A DNA stretch of 64,000 nt from Actinomycetota bacterium (GTDB lineage Bacteria > Actinomycetota > Acidimicrobiia > Acidimicrobiales > Poriferisodalaceae). Where the stretch lies: positions 38,781-102,780 of the forward strand of contig JABABU010000021.1 in NCBI GenBank assembly GCA_014238065.1, in the 5' to 3' direction. Positions 35,508-44,722 of the stretch are shown here, one piece after another (the first letter of the stretch is position 1; each line of letters begins with the position of its first letter). Below the pieces are notes generated by a model. The model was given only the letters and a program-made list of their open reading frames with translations. It ran no database searches and was not told where the DNA came from. The translations under genes were made by a program, and so were the position numbers.

Positions 35508-35942
35508 TCAACGGATCGTGTCGCTACCCAGCTCACGCTCGCCTCGCAACACCTGGGCGATGTAGCTGATCTCGGCTCTGTTTCCGAACGACCGCTCCCA
35601 TGGATGGAGCAACTGATCGTCGCCATACCTCGGGATCATGTGCATGTGGAAGTGGAACTGCGACTGATCGGCGAGCCTGCCGTTGTTGTTGAGCAGGTTG
35701 AGTCCAGCCGGCGAAAGACGCTCTCTCTGGATGTGCGCGACTCGGGCCGCGGCGCTCATGACCTGGCCGGCCGCAGCGTCATCGAGATCCCAGATGTCGA
35801 CGACGTGTTGCTTCGGGACTACGAGGCAATGGCCATGTGTCATCGGCAGCAGATCCATGAACGCAATCGCGTGATCGTCCTCGTAGATCGTCTCCGAAGG
35901 AGAGGTCCCCTTGACGATGGCGCAGAAAGTGCAGTGGCTCAC
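35508..35942 (-). CDS. HIT-family nucleotide hydrolase/transferase
   Basis: A 144-residue histidine-triad protein. Conserved parts are CTFCAIVKG at the N-terminus (possible zinc Cys pair), HGHCLVVPKQHV and the catalytic HFHMHMIPR (His-x-His-x-His). Such proteins hydrolyse nucleoside phosphoramidates or dinucleoside polyphosphates. The length is ordinary. It is divergent from the acyltransferase gene with a 49-base gap and convergent with the HAD gene. Confidence 0.9.
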   Translation of the reverse strand: MSHCTFCAIVKGTSPSETIYEDDHAIAFMDLLPMTHGHCLVVPKQHVVDIWDLDDAAAGQVMSAAARVAHIQRERLSPAGLNLLNNNGRLADQSQFHFHMHMIPRYGDDQLLHPWERSFGNRAEISYIAQVLRGERELGSDTIR

Positions 35943-35978
35943 GACGGCGGGAATCTACCTGCTGGTCGAACAGAGCCC

Positions 35979-35984
35979 TACTAT
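35979..35984 (+). promoter_or_regulatory. -10 element TACTAT for a leaderless plsC-like transcript
   Basis: TACTAT lies 7 nt before GTG 35992. This excludes the longer frame from 35911, which would overlap the divergent HIT gene. Confidence 0.5.
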
Positions 35985-35991
35985 CGCCGCC

Positions 35992-37047
35992 GTGCCCTAC
36001 CCGCTGGCGAACAGAACGACCCCGCTCGCGACCTTGCTTCGGCGACTCGTGACGGTTCCTACGATGTCGATTGCTGCGGTCATCGTCATCATGACGCTTC
36101 CGGTGACGCTGCCAATCGCTGCAGTTCTCGATGTGATTCTTCGGCGCTGGCGCTTCGGAACGGTGCGAATCGTCGCTTTCGCGGCGTGGTACCTCTTCAT
36201 CGGAGTCTTGGTGCAGGTGCACGGCGCCGTGATGTGGGTCGTCGTTGCGTTCGGTCGGCGTAGCCAAACGGAACGGGCCATGACGATGCACTACGCCACG
36301 ATCCGTTGGTGGATCGCGTGCATGATGGGCGGCCTCCGTGTGACGCTCGGACTCCGTATCGAGCCTGACCACCCCGAGTTGCTCGTTGGGCCCTCAATCG
36401 TGCTCGCACGGCATCAGAGCCTGGCCGATGTCTTCGTGCCGACGGGTTTGTCCATCATCGGCAACGGAACCTGGATCCGAGTCGTTCTGGCCGCAGGCCT
36501 CGTGAACGAGCCGTCGCTCGACCTCTTTGGCCACAGGACACCTCAGTACTTCATTCAGCGGAACTCGAGTGATCCGCGCTCCGAAGTCGTAGCGCTGACT
36601 CGACTTGCTCAACACACTGATGAGAACACGGTGCTCATCATCTTCCCGGAGGGCGGACTGTTTCGCGAAGATCGGAAGGAAAGCGTTTTGGCGAGCCTCG
36701 AGAGACGCGATCCGGCCCAGGCCGAACGTGGCCGTCATCTTCGTCATCTCCTCCCGCCGCGTGTTGCCGGATTCGCGGGCCTTCTGGATGGGGCACCCCA
36801 CGCCGATGTCGTCATCGTCGGCCATGTCGGGTACGACGAACTCACCGATCCGCTCACGGTCTGGAAGTCGGTACCGCTGCGCCATCCTGCGAAGGTGAGC
36901 GTTCGCAGGTTCATCCGAAGCGAGGTACCAGACGGCCGCGAAGCGCGTCGCGACTGGTTGAACGACAGGTGGGACGAAATGGACGAATGGATCAACTCGG
37001 AGAAGACTGCGCGTGCGGAGATTCTCGCCGACCGACAAGAAAGGTGA
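35992..37047 (+). CDS. 1-acyl-glycerol-3-phosphate acyltransferase-like protein (PlsC family)
   Basis: A 351-residue acyltransferase with N-terminal membrane helices (about 20-45 and 60-85), the catalytic LARHQSLADVF (HxxxxD) and the acceptor-binding FPEGGLFR (FPEG). It would transfer an acyl chain to lysophosphatidate or a related lipid. The C-terminal half after FPEG is longer than in the shortest PlsC proteins and carries a basic, Arg-rich stretch (ERRDPAQAERGRHLRHLL). The LLM gene follows four bases after its stop. Confidence 0.85.
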   Translation: MPYPLANRTTPLATLLRRLVTVPTMSIAAVIVIMTLPVTLPIAAVLDVILRRWRFGTVRIVAFAAWYLFIGVLVQVHGAVMWVVVAFGRRSQTERAMTMHYATIRWWIACMMGGLRVTLGLRIEPDHPELLVGPSIVLARHQSLADVFVPTGLSIIGNGTWIRVVLAAGLVNEPSLDLFGHRTPQYFIQRNSSDPRSEVVALTRLAQHTDENTVLIIFPEGGLFREDRKESVLASLERRDPAQAERGRHLRHLLPPRVAGFAGLLDGAPHADVVIVGHVGYDELTDPLTVWKSVPLRHPAKVSVRRFIRSEVPDGREARRDWLNDRWDEMDEWINSEKTARAEILADRQER

Positions 37048-37051
37048 CCAC

Positions 37052-38098
37052 ATGAAGATCGGAACCTTGCTCAACTATGCCGGCGACTATCTCCAGGTGA
37101 TCGATGAGATCGTCGAACTCGAACAGGCCGGCCTCGATGCTGTCTGGGTCCCCGAGGCATACTCCTTCGATGCTGTGACAGTGATGGGATTCCTCGCGGC
37201 GCGGACGAAGACGGTCGAGATTGGTTCGGGAATTCTGCCGATCTATACACGTTCGCCGACGTTGTTGGCGATGACGGCGGCTGGCCTGGACGCGCTGTCG
37301 GGTGGTCGTGCCGTGCTCGGACTTGGAGCATCAGGCCCTCAGGTGATCGAAGGCTTCCACGGAATGGTCTACGACGCTCCGATCGGTCGGACTCGTGAGG
37401 CGATCGAGATCTGCCGCGACGTATGGAAGCGAGAGAAGCTCGAGTACTCGGGCCGGTACTACGAGGTGCCGCTTCCCGAGGGTCAGGGCACCGGCCTCGG
37501 CAAGAGCCTGAAGCTCATCAACCATCCCGTGAGGGACTCGATCCCGATCATCGTTGCGTCGCTTGGCGACAAGAACGTCGAGATGACTGCGGAACTGGCG
37601 AACGGCTGGCTGCCGATCTTCTATTGGCCGGAGCGGGCCCACCAAGTGTGGGGAGAAGCGCTCGAGGCCGGGTACGCGAAGCGCGACCCTTCGCTCGGCA
37701 AGATGGACATCATCGCGGGGGCCTCGGTCGCCATCGGTGATGGAACCGAGCCACTGCGCGAGTACGGCCGGCCAATGGCTGCGCTCTATATGGGCGGGAT
37801 GGGCGCAAAGGGCAAGAACTTCTACAACAACGTGCTGCGTCGCTACGGCTTCGAAGCCGAGGCCGAGGAGATCCAGAACCTCTACCTTTCGGGCCACAAG
37901 GATGAGGCTGCTGCCCTTGTGCCAGACGAGATGCTCGCAGCATCGTCGCTCATCGGACCGGAATCGTTCGTGAAGGAAAGACTCCTGGCAATGCGTGACG
38001 CAGGTGTCACTTACCTGAACATCTCACCGATGGCGTCCACCACCGTCGAGAAGGCAAAGCTCGTGGATCGGCTGAAGGTGATGATCGCCGATCTCTGA
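37052..38098 (+). CDS. LLM-class F420-dependent oxidoreductase
   Basis: A 348-residue LLM-fold enzyme resembling the mycobacterial Rv3520c-type group: N-terminus MKIGTLLNYAGDYLQ, WVPEAYSFDAVTVMGFLAA, SGILPIYTRSPTLLAMTAAG, LGASGPQVIEGFHGM and a C-terminus ending VDRLKVMIADL. AAAGGTG six bases upstream supports the ATG at 37052. Four bases separate it from the acyltransferase, so they form an operon. The substrate is unknown. It is more distant from the other two LLM proteins in this window than those are from each other. Confidence 0.88.
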   Translation: MKIGTLLNYAGDYLQVIDEIVELEQAGLDAVWVPEAYSFDAVTVMGFLAARTKTVEIGSGILPIYTRSPTLLAMTAAGLDALSGGRAVLGLGASGPQVIEGFHGMVYDAPIGRTREAIEICRDVWKREKLEYSGRYYEVPLPEGQGTGLGKSLKLINHPVRDSIPIIVASLGDKNVEMTAELANGWLPIFYWPERAHQVWGEALEAGYAKRDPSLGKMDIIAGASVAIGDGTEPLREYGRPMAALYMGGMGAKGKNFYNNVLRRYGFEAEAEEIQNLYLSGHKDEAAALVPDEMLAASSLIGPESFVKERLLAMRDAGVTYLNISPMASTTVEKAKLVDRLKVMIADL

Positions 38099-38100
38099 GC

Positions 38101-39303
38101 TCAGATGTCGGCACCAGGCCGGCTCATAGCTCCACGCGACCAGCGTCGCGGCGTGGCGATCAACGCCCTCGGATAGTCCTCGAACATCCAACGGGCAAAG
38201 TTCCGCCGCGTCCAGTCGTTGACAGACACAGTTCGCAGGGCCATGTTCGTCGCGACACGGGATCGAAGTACTCGGGAGAGTCCAGAGGCCATGTGATGGT
38301 CGGCTAGCAGGCTTCGTTTCGCCGAGCGTTCGTACGTGCCCAGGACGTCGTCGGGGCTGCCTGACAAGTGCTCGGTGATCGCCGATGCGGCGAGCATTCC
38401 GGTCTCGAGCGCTTGACCGATGCCCTCGCCAGTCATCGGGTCCGTTGCCGCAGCTGCATCGCCGACGAAGAGCGTGCGCGGCCCTGTAAGGCTGACCGAC
38501 GGGAGTCTGGCCGGGATGGGCCAGGCGCGGTATGGGCTGATGTCCTCGGTCTCGCCGAGAACCTCGCGGATGTGGTGGCGGTCGAAGAGTTCGCGCCACG
38601 CTGCTGCGAAGTCCTTCCCGGACAACGAGCCCCTGCGGACGATGCCGAACCCGACGTTGACCTCTCCGTTCGGAAGGGGAAAAGACCACGCGTAGCCAGG
38701 GAGCAGGTCGTCCTCGAACCACACCCACAGGTCCCGGCTGCGTTCGCCGGCCGCTTTCCTGTACTGGCGTGCAGCATGCCAGTCGCCCCTGTAGCCCGGC
38801 ATGTCGAGCCCGAGTCCTTTTCGTGTCGTCGACCACATGCCGTCGGCCGCGATCACGTATCGGGTCGTGATGGACCGATCGCCGGCGAGGGTCGCGGTGA
38901 TCGAGGTTTCTGAAGGGGTGAGCGTTCGCAAGGTCGCGTCTTCGATCACGTTCGCGCCACAGGATCGGGCCAGATCGACGAGTGCCGAGTCGAGGTCGAC
39001 CCGTTTCGTCACCGCTGCATAGCGTCCCTGACCCGCCGGCAGGGCGAGATTCACCTCTCGGCCCGACGGCGACCTCATCCACACCTGTCCGACGTCACGC
39101 CACGACTCGACAGCTGCTGAGCTGAGGCCGAGTTCCTGGAGCAAGCGGAGCGCAAGCGTGGTCAGGCCGTCGCCACACGTCTTGTCCCTCGGGAACGTCG
39201 TCTTGTCGATCACGGTGACATCGATACCGCCCCGAGCGAGAAGCGTGGCGGCTGCAGTGCCCGCTGGTCCTGCGCCAACGACGAGGACATCGGTATCGAT
39301 CAC
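38101..39303 (-). CDS. Geranylgeranyl-reductase-family flavoprotein
   Basis: A 400-residue FAD-dependent oxidoreductase. It has the dinucleotide motif VVGAGPAGTAAATLLARGG, the family block FPRDKTCGDGLTTLAL, and the second FAD motif LFVGDAAAATDPMTGEGIG. Members saturate isoprenoid chains (geranylgeranyl or menaquinone side chains) or act as related hydroxylases; the precise substrate is not readable. It has a leaderless promoter upstream and converges on the LLM gene, with only two bases between stop codons. Confidence 0.85.
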   Translation of the reverse strand: MIDTDVLVVGAGPAGTAAATLLARGGIDVTVIDKTTFPRDKTCGDGLTTLALRLLQELGLSSAAVESWRDVGQVWMRSPSGREVNLALPAGQGRYAAVTKRVDLDSALVDLARSCGANVIEDATLRTLTPSETSITATLAGDRSITTRYVIAADGMWSTTRKGLGLDMPGYRGDWHAARQYRKAAGERSRDLWVWFEDDLLPGYAWSFPLPNGEVNVGFGIVRRGSLSGKDFAAAWRELFDRHHIREVLGETEDISPYRAWPIPARLPSVSLTGPRTLFVGDAAAATDPMTGEGIGQALETGMLAASAITEHLSGSPDDVLGTYERSAKRSLLADHHMASGLSRVLRSRVATNMALRTVSVNDWTRRNFARWMFEDYPRALIATPRRWSRGAMSRPGADI

Positions 39304-39309
39304 GACGTG

Positions 39310-39315
39310 ATGGTA
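39310..39315 (-). promoter_or_regulatory. -10 element TACCAT for a leaderless flavoprotein transcript
   Basis: On the minus strand, TACCAT is 6 nt before GTG 39303, with no ribosome site. Confidence 0.45.
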
Positions 39316-39337
39316 CGAGCCGAATCGTCAGACGCGA

Positions 39338-40918
39338 TCACTGCTCGACGGTGAGCTGTCGACCTGGGGTGACGATGGCTGTGGGACCGGAGCTCACTCG
39401 ACCAGGGGTCGATGTGGTGCTCACGTCTCTGAATGCTGCGGTGAAGCTGTCCTTCGTGATGTCGACCACGACATAACCATGCGACGAGGTGTTGAAGTGG
39501 TGGACGTTCGGTTTGGCCCCAACGGTGAACATCAGGCCGAGAGCGACAACAGGATCGAGCTTGGTCGTGATGCTTGGCGCCACGATCTCGTGCGCGACCA
39601 CGGATCCATCGACATCGAGTTCGGTGACGGCTCCCGCATGGATGTCTCCTGACAGAACCACGGTCTTGGCGTCGCCGATCGACTGCAGGAGACGGTCTCG
39701 CGCTGCCGCATAACCATCCCACTGGTCGTTGTTGATCCCGGTGTCTTCGCCGACGTCGACGGAGAAGTCGGCCATCACGGTTTGTTGGGCGATGATCTGC
39801 CATCGCCCCCCATGTGACTCGAGGCCACCTCTGAGCCTGTTTTCCTGGCGCTGACCGAGCATTGTTCTGCTGGCATCGTCCACGGCTGCGCACCTCTCGA
39901 CCGCAGGAAGGCCAGACAGCCGATCGCACACCTGGCCCGATCGGTATTGCCGACCGTCGAGTAGCCACACATCAGCTAGTCCGCCGAACTCGATTGTGCG
40001 GTCGATCTCGAAAGGCTCGCCGTCGAGTGGGGGTCCACTGCGAACCGGGTTGTGCTCCCACCAGGCCCGGTGAGCTGCAATGAGGCGAGCATCGTCGAAG
40101 TTGGGGCCGGCGCCGGCGAAGTCGGACACGAACTCGTTGTCGTCCCAGACCGCGCACCACGGTAGAGAGGCGTGTGCGGCCTGGAGGTCGGGGTCTGCGC
40201 GATAGAGGCTGTATCGCCGTCGGTACTCATCGAGAGACTCCGGCCTGGTCGAACCGTGTGTCCTCACGGCCTCGCCGACACCGCCGCGGGTGTAGATGGC
40301 ATCGCCGACGTGGACGACGAGGTCGGCGAGTTCCTCTGTGGCGTGGCGCCACGCGCCAAAGAACCCGTCCTCGTAGTGCTGACAGCTGGCCAGAATGATC
40401 CGACGTGTTCCCGAAGGGCCGAGCGTGATGCTTCTCCCGACGGGCGACCGAACATCATCGATCTCGAAGGCATAGAACCACTCGCGGTTCGGGGTGAGAC
40501 CGGTGATCGTGACGTGAACGGAGTGACCGAGTTCTTCGGAGGTCAACGACTCGTCATCGATGACGATGTCGCTCATATCAGGCGTCGTCGACACCATGTG
40601 TCGCACCCTTACCTCACCTTTCACCACGGGGTTTCCTGCCGCCCCGTCAGCGAGCCTGGTCCAGATCACGAATCCGTTCTCGGATGGGTCGCCGCTGGCC
40701 ACGCCGAGGCCGAACGGCGCGGCTCCTGTGCCCGGTACGAAGGGCTGAGTCGTTGTTGCTGCCCGAGACGAAGTCGACCGATCGTTCGAGTTCGAACTCG
40801 TCGGCTGACTGACATCGATCGAGGTCGCCGTTGGGGTCGTTGGCTGATCTGAGGCTGCTCGGCATGCCCCGGCGACAGCGGCGATCGAGCCAGCGAGAAA
40901 TCCCCGTCGACCGACCAT
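39338..40918 (-). CDS. phoD: PhoD-like alkaline phosphatase, Tat-exported
   Basis: A 526-residue PhoD-family phosphatase. The N-terminus MVGRRGFLAGS is a twin-arginine signal, and AVAGAC gives a possible lipobox, so it is probably a Tat lipoprotein. A Ser/Thr linker follows, then a PhoD N-terminal domain (GVASGDPSENGFVIWTRL) and the metallophosphoesterase core: ASCQHYEDG, LVVHVGDAIY, WDDNEF, LDGRQYR and VLSGDIHAG. Metal dependence (Ca/Fe in characterised PhoD) is family knowledge. It starts two bases after the VanW gene stop, so the two are cotranscribed. Confidence 0.9.
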   Translation of the reverse strand: MVGRRGFLAGSIAAVAGACRAASDQPTTPTATSIDVSQPTSSNSNDRSTSSRAATTTQPFVPGTGAAPFGLGVASGDPSENGFVIWTRLADGAAGNPVVKGEVRVRHMVSTTPDMSDIVIDDESLTSEELGHSVHVTITGLTPNREWFYAFEIDDVRSPVGRSITLGPSGTRRIILASCQHYEDGFFGAWRHATEELADLVVHVGDAIYTRGGVGEAVRTHGSTRPESLDEYRRRYSLYRADPDLQAAHASLPWCAVWDDNEFVSDFAGAGPNFDDARLIAAHRAWWEHNPVRSGPPLDGEPFEIDRTIEFGGLADVWLLDGRQYRSGQVCDRLSGLPAVERCAAVDDASRTMLGQRQENRLRGGLESHGGRWQIIAQQTVMADFSVDVGEDTGINNDQWDGYAAARDRLLQSIGDAKTVVLSGDIHAGAVTELDVDGSVVAHEIVAPSITTKLDPVVALGLMFTVGAKPNVHHFNTSSHGYVVVDITKDSFTAAFRDVSTTSTPGRVSSGPTAIVTPGRQLTVEQ

Positions 40919-40920
40919 TG

Positions 40921-42738
40921 TTATGGCTCCGTCGTCGTCGTCGTCGTCGTCGTTGTTGTTGTTGTTGTGGTCGCGGTGGTGGTTGTCTCGCCCTCGCTGG
41001 TGGACGTCGTGGTCTCACCCTCGGAAGTGGTGGTCGTCTCTTCTTCGGTGGTCGTCGTCACACTCGGATCAGATGGAGAGCCGTCGCAGTTCAGACCTTC
41101 CTCTGGTCGGTACAAGGCCCCGACGGTGTCGACTTCGACGCGTCCGTCGAGATATGTGCGCGTTCGCTCGGTGATGACGCGGCGACATTCCTGCTGGAAC
41201 ACGGTTCGCTGGCCGGTCTGTTCCACGTCGACATACTTGGTCGAGTACAGCGTCACGGTAATCGATGTCGGGGTGTAGCTCGTCCAAACGAGAATGCCGT
41301 AGGGGGTCGTGTTTTTGAACTTCAGGTCGGGAACCGGCCAGCTGATCGTTGCTTCACGTCCGTACGGGTATCGGGTGAAGTAGATCGAGTGGGCCTGGTA
41401 CTCGGGGAACTCCAGCCCGGCGAAGAAGGCGGCGTTGAACATCGTGGTCGCGAATTGGCTGACACCACCGCCGATGTCGGATACGAGGACACCGTTCTGG
41501 ATGAAACCGCCGGACACGAATCCGCCCTCGCTTGTCCGTCGGCCCACGATGGCGTTGAGCGAAGCAGTGTCGCCTGATTCGAGCACGGTGCCGCGAACGA
41601 TGTCGGCGAAATGCTGGATGTTCGTGACGCGACTCTGACAACACGGATGGTACGTGGTGAACCTGGCGACTTCTTCGGTGATCGCCAGCTTGGTTATCTG
41701 CGCGAGCACCTCGGCGGGGGTGGCCACCCTGACCGGCAGAACGATGGGATCGTCGGCGCCGGTGCGGCCCGTCCTGATGTTTCCCAGGAGCACCGACAGG
41801 GCGTGATCGAGACAGCAGGTGCGTCCGTCCTCGGCAGCGGTGACGACGACTTCGCCGTCGACGACGTCGTAGATGGCTTCGTTGCTGCCCCCGACCCCTC
41901 CCGGCTCCATGAGCCGCTTGACGTCGGCATCGGCCAGCGCTCGATCGAAAACCAGTTCGGGAAGGCCCTGCTCGTTGAAAATCGAGGAATACCAAGTGGC
42001 GGCAATGTCAGACGGTAGTTCTGTGACGTAGTCGTTCACCTGAAGCCTGACACCGCTGGCGACCATCTTGTTCGCCTCGTCGATGAGGGGCTCGTAGTCG
42101 GTCTCGTCGAATCGGGGAGGTGCAGGCATCCAGCGGGCTGAAATCTCGATGGGAGTCGTGCCTGAGTTCACCGCGGCGGGAACAAGGGCGATCATCGCCT
42201 CGATGTCGAGCATCTGGCCTTCGATGCCGGGAATGAGCGTCAGCTCACCCGATGAGCCGTCGAGTACCGGCTCCTCCGGCGGCGTCCTGATCGGGTCGAT
42301 CCCTGACAGCGTGGTCGCAGCGATCGCAGGATCGAAGCCGAGCACGATGTCGGCTGCTTTCGTCGAGAACAACGATCCGAACCAATCGAAAGGCTTCAGC
42401 GGAGCTGAAACCGACGACTTCCGGTCGTGCACGCTCGCGATCGTGGCTTCGATGTCAACGCCGACGCCCAGATCGGCGGCGGTGAGGTCGATCGGGCCGT
42501 TCGGCGTCTCGACGATGACAGGCGTTCGCGCGTACCGGGATGCAATGCCATCGACCCGAGAGCGCAGGTCGTCGTCACCGAGACCACCGACCGTGTCACC
42601 GCCGATGGTGATGTTGCGCGGGATCTCGCCGGCGTGCGCGGCCGTGTCGACCGCCCACACGCCGAGAAACGCGACGAGAAGCAGGATCGGAATGAGGAGA
42701 AGTACAACCCACCTGGGCATGCGGAAGAGTGGACGCAC
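40921..42738 (-). CDS. VanW-family membrane protein with PG-binding-type domains
   Basis: A 605-residue protein with one N-terminal transmembrane helix (residues about 10-32), two copies of the YoaR-like putative peptidoglycan-binding domain (about 40-260) and the VanW domain (about 355-490: SRVTNIQHFADIVRGTVL, VGRRTSEGGFVSGGFIQNG, GGGVSQFATTMFNAAF). The tail is a Glu/Ser/Thr linker ending in an almost pure threonine tract coded by a trinucleotide repeat. The start at GTG 42738 is inferred from a TACCAT element eight bases upstream; the frame is open to 42861. A cell-wall role is likely, mechanism unknown. Confidence 0.85.
   Translation of the reverse strand: MRPLFRMPRWVVLLLIPILLLVAFLGVWAVDTAAHAGEIPRNITIGGDTVGGLGDDDLRSRVDGIASRYARTPVIVETPNGPIDLTAADLGVGVDIEATIASVHDRKSSVSAPLKPFDWFGSLFSTKAADIVLGFDPAIAATTLSGIDPIRTPPEEPVLDGSSGELTLIPGIEGQMLDIEAMIALVPAAVNSGTTPIEISARWMPAPPRFDETDYEPLIDEANKMVASGVRLQVNDYVTELPSDIAATWYSSIFNEQGLPELVFDRALADADVKRLMEPGGVGGSNEAIYDVVDGEVVVTAAEDGRTCCLDHALSVLLGNIRTGRTGADDPIVLPVRVATPAEVLAQITKLAITEEVARFTTYHPCCQSRVTNIQHFADIVRGTVLESGDTASLNAIVGRRTSEGGFVSGGFIQNGVLVSDIGGGVSQFATTMFNAAFFAGLEFPEYQAHSIYFTRYPYGREATISWPVPDLKFKNTTPYGILVWTSYTPTSITVTLYSTKYVDVEQTGQRTVFQQECRRVITERTRTYLDGRVEVDTVGALYRPEEGLNCDGSPSDPSVTTTTEEETTTTSEGETTTSTSEGETTTTATTTTTTTTTTTTTTEP
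40931..40966. repeat. Trinucleotide microsatellite (GTC)7(GTT)5
   Basis: Twelve consecutive GTC/GTT triplets on the plus strand encode threonines near the C-terminus of the VanW protein on the minus strand. Slippage could vary the tail length between strains. Confidence 0.85.
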
Positions 42739-42746
42739 GAGGGGCG

Positions 42747-42752
42747 ATGGTA
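42747..42752 (-). promoter_or_regulatory. -10 element TACCAT for the vanW-phoD transcript
   Basis: On the minus strand, TACCAT lies 8 nt before GTG 42738. Confidence 0.35.
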
Positions 42753-42916
42753 CGCCTCGGCGTGCAAAAAAGGGGCGCAGGCAGGGAATGCGGAGGTAGT
42801 CCTGTTGTTGCGACCTTGGGTGGATGGCGGCTGCCTGTGCCATATTGACCTGCGGTTGCACCGCGCGACCGCATCGCCAGTCCCGTCATCGCGAACATCA
42901 AGAGGAGGCCAGGTCA

Positions 42917-43834
42917 ATGAGCAGGTTGTGTGAGGATCGTGTCGTCATCGTCACAGGAGCCGGTCGTGGTATCGGGCGTGAGCACGCGCTGATGATGGCC
43001 GAGCACGGTGCCAAGATCATCGTGAACGACCTCGGTGGTGAGCGAGATGGCACCGGAACCGACCTCTCGCCTGCTCAGAGCGTTGTGGCCGAGATCGAGG
43101 CCATGGGAGGTCAGGCGATCGCCAACGGCGACGATGTGTCGAGTTGGGAAGGCGCCCAAAGAATGGTCAACATGGCCGTCGAGCACTTCGGCGATCTCCA
43201 CGCCATAGTGAACAACGCAGGCATTCTCCGCGACCGCATGTTGGTCAACATGACCGAAGCGGAGTGGGATGCCGTGATCCAGGTACACCTGAAAGGCACG
43301 TTCGCACCCGCCCGCTGGGCAGGTGCGTACTGGCGCGAGAAGGTCAAGAACGGCGAGACTGTGGACGCCAGGATCATCAACACGACGTCTGTGTCGGGCA
43401 TCTATGGCAATCCGGGTCAAACCAACTACGGCGCCGCCAAGATGGGCATCGCCGCTTTCACGATCATCACCGCAAGGGAACTCGCCCGCTACGGCGTCAC
43501 CTGCAACGCAATTGCGCCCGGAGCGCTGACTCGCATGACCGAGGACCTCGGCATGGGTTCTGGTACCGACGAACAAAAAGAGCAGATGTCGCCGCGCTGG
43601 ATCGCACCGATCGCCACGTGGCTCGTCAGCGAAGACTCGAAGGGCGTCACCGGTCGTGTGTTCGAGGCCTCTGGTCGCGTGCTGGCCGTGGCCGAAGGCT
43701 GGCACCGCGGCCCGACCGCCGATCCCGTCGACGATCCGACGAAGATCGGTGAGGTCGCCAGAGATCTCGTTCGTCAGGCGCGCCTGAACGCCAACATGGG
43801 TGGCGAGGACTTCGACGGCGGAGTGGGGGAGTAG
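42917..43834 (+). CDS. SDR-family 3-hydroxyacyl-CoA dehydrogenase-like oxidoreductase
   Basis: A 305-residue short-chain dehydrogenase with TGAGRGIGREHALMMAE, the insertion NDLGGERDGTG, NNAGILRDRM, catalytic Ser in NTTSVSG and YGAAKMG. It is closely similar in layout to the SDR at 32868-33767. A strong GAGGAGG lies about ten bases before the ATG. Five bases after its stop begins a MaoC-type hydratase. The two proteins together reproduce the dehydrogenase and hydratase-2 halves of peroxisomal multifunctional enzyme type 2, pointing to beta-oxidation of long-chain or steroid-side-chain acyl-CoA. Confidence 0.9.
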   Translation: MSRLCEDRVVIVTGAGRGIGREHALMMAEHGAKIIVNDLGGERDGTGTDLSPAQSVVAEIEAMGGQAIANGDDVSSWEGAQRMVNMAVEHFGDLHAIVNNAGILRDRMLVNMTEAEWDAVIQVHLKGTFAPARWAGAYWREKVKNGETVDARIINTTSVSGIYGNPGQTNYGAAKMGIAAFTIITARELARYGVTCNAIAPGALTRMTEDLGMGSGTDEQKEQMSPRWIAPIATWLVSEDSKGVTGRVFEASGRVLAVAEGWHRGPTADPVDDPTKIGEVARDLVRQARLNANMGGEDFDGGVGE

Positions 43835-43839
43835 GGGCC

Positions 43840-44709
43840 GTGGCGCTCGATGCAGAAGCTGTCGGAACGTCAGTCGGTCCCGTAGAGCGGGAGTGGAGCT
43901 CGAAAGATGCTCTCCTGTACGCAGTCGGAGTTGGGGCTGGAGGGTTCGATCCTTCTGTCGAACTCGATTTCACGACAGAGAACAGCCACGGGGTGACTCA
44001 GCGGGTCTTCCCGACCATGGCGGTCGTTCTGGGTGCTGGGAACGCGTTGGCCCATGTCGGTTCCTTCAACCCCGGAATGCTGCTGCACGGTTCACAGGGG
44101 GTCACTCAGCATCGCCCGCTCCCGGCCGACGGCACTGCCGTGTGCCAGAGCTCGGTTGCCGGAATGTGGGACAAGGGCGAAGCCAAGAACGCGATCGTCG
44201 ACCTCCAGACCGATGCCACGTTGAAGGACACGGGGGAGCCGTTGTTCACGACACGAAGTTCCCTGGTGATGCGCGGAGAAGGGGGATTCGGCGGCGAGGT
44301 CGGTGACACCTCACCAAGCGTGCATGCGCCCGACCGTGCTCCTGATCGGGAACTCACATACCAGACCCGCGAGGATCAAGCCCTCACGTACCGACTCTGC
44401 GGTGACCGAAACCCGCTCCACAGCGATCCATGGTTCGCCACCGAGCTGGCCGGCTTTCCGAGGCCGATTCTGCATGGCTTGTGCACCTACGGTTTCACGG
44501 GTCGAGCGCTCCTGCACTCGCTGTGCGATGGTGATCCGACCCGGTTCGGGTCGATGGATTCGCGCTTCAGTTCACCTGTGTTCCCCGGGGAGTCGCTCAC
44601 GGTGCAGATGTGGGTCGACGGCGGCCAGGCGATCTACCGAACCATCGCATCTGCCGGGACGGACAACGAGCGTGTCGTCATCGACAATGGGCTCTGCACC
44701 TTCAGCTAG
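43840..44709 (+). CDS. MaoC-family (R)-specific enoyl-CoA hydratase (hydratase 2)
   Basis: A 289-residue double-hotdog hydratase. The hydratase-2 signature is intact: YRLCGDRNPLHSDPWFA followed by GFPRPILHGLCTYG, with catalytic Asp and His. An N-terminal degenerate hotdog (residues 1-135) precedes it, as in mycobacterial Rv3389c-type enzymes. It would hydrate trans-2-enoyl-CoA to (3R)-hydroxyacyl-CoA, the substrate of the SDR encoded just upstream. The GTG start has GGGGAG eight bases upstream. It is convergent with the lipoprotein gene. Confidence 0.9.
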   Translation: MALDAEAVGTSVGPVEREWSSKDALLYAVGVGAGGFDPSVELDFTTENSHGVTQRVFPTMAVVLGAGNALAHVGSFNPGMLLHGSQGVTQHRPLPADGTAVCQSSVAGMWDKGEAKNAIVDLQTDATLKDTGEPLFTTRSSLVMRGEGGFGGEVGDTSPSVHAPDRAPDRELTYQTREDQALTYRLCGDRNPLHSDPWFATELAGFPRPILHGLCTYGFTGRALLHSLCDGDPTRFGSMDSRFSSPVFPGESLTVQMWVDGGQAIYRTIASAGTDNERVVIDNGLCTFS

Positions 44710-44722
44710 CCGGCACGTCGAG

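Noticed and set aside
40921..41060. CRISPR-like or satellite array
   Set aside because: The repeats are trinucleotides inside a coding sequence; no direct repeats with spacers occur here or elsewhere in the window.
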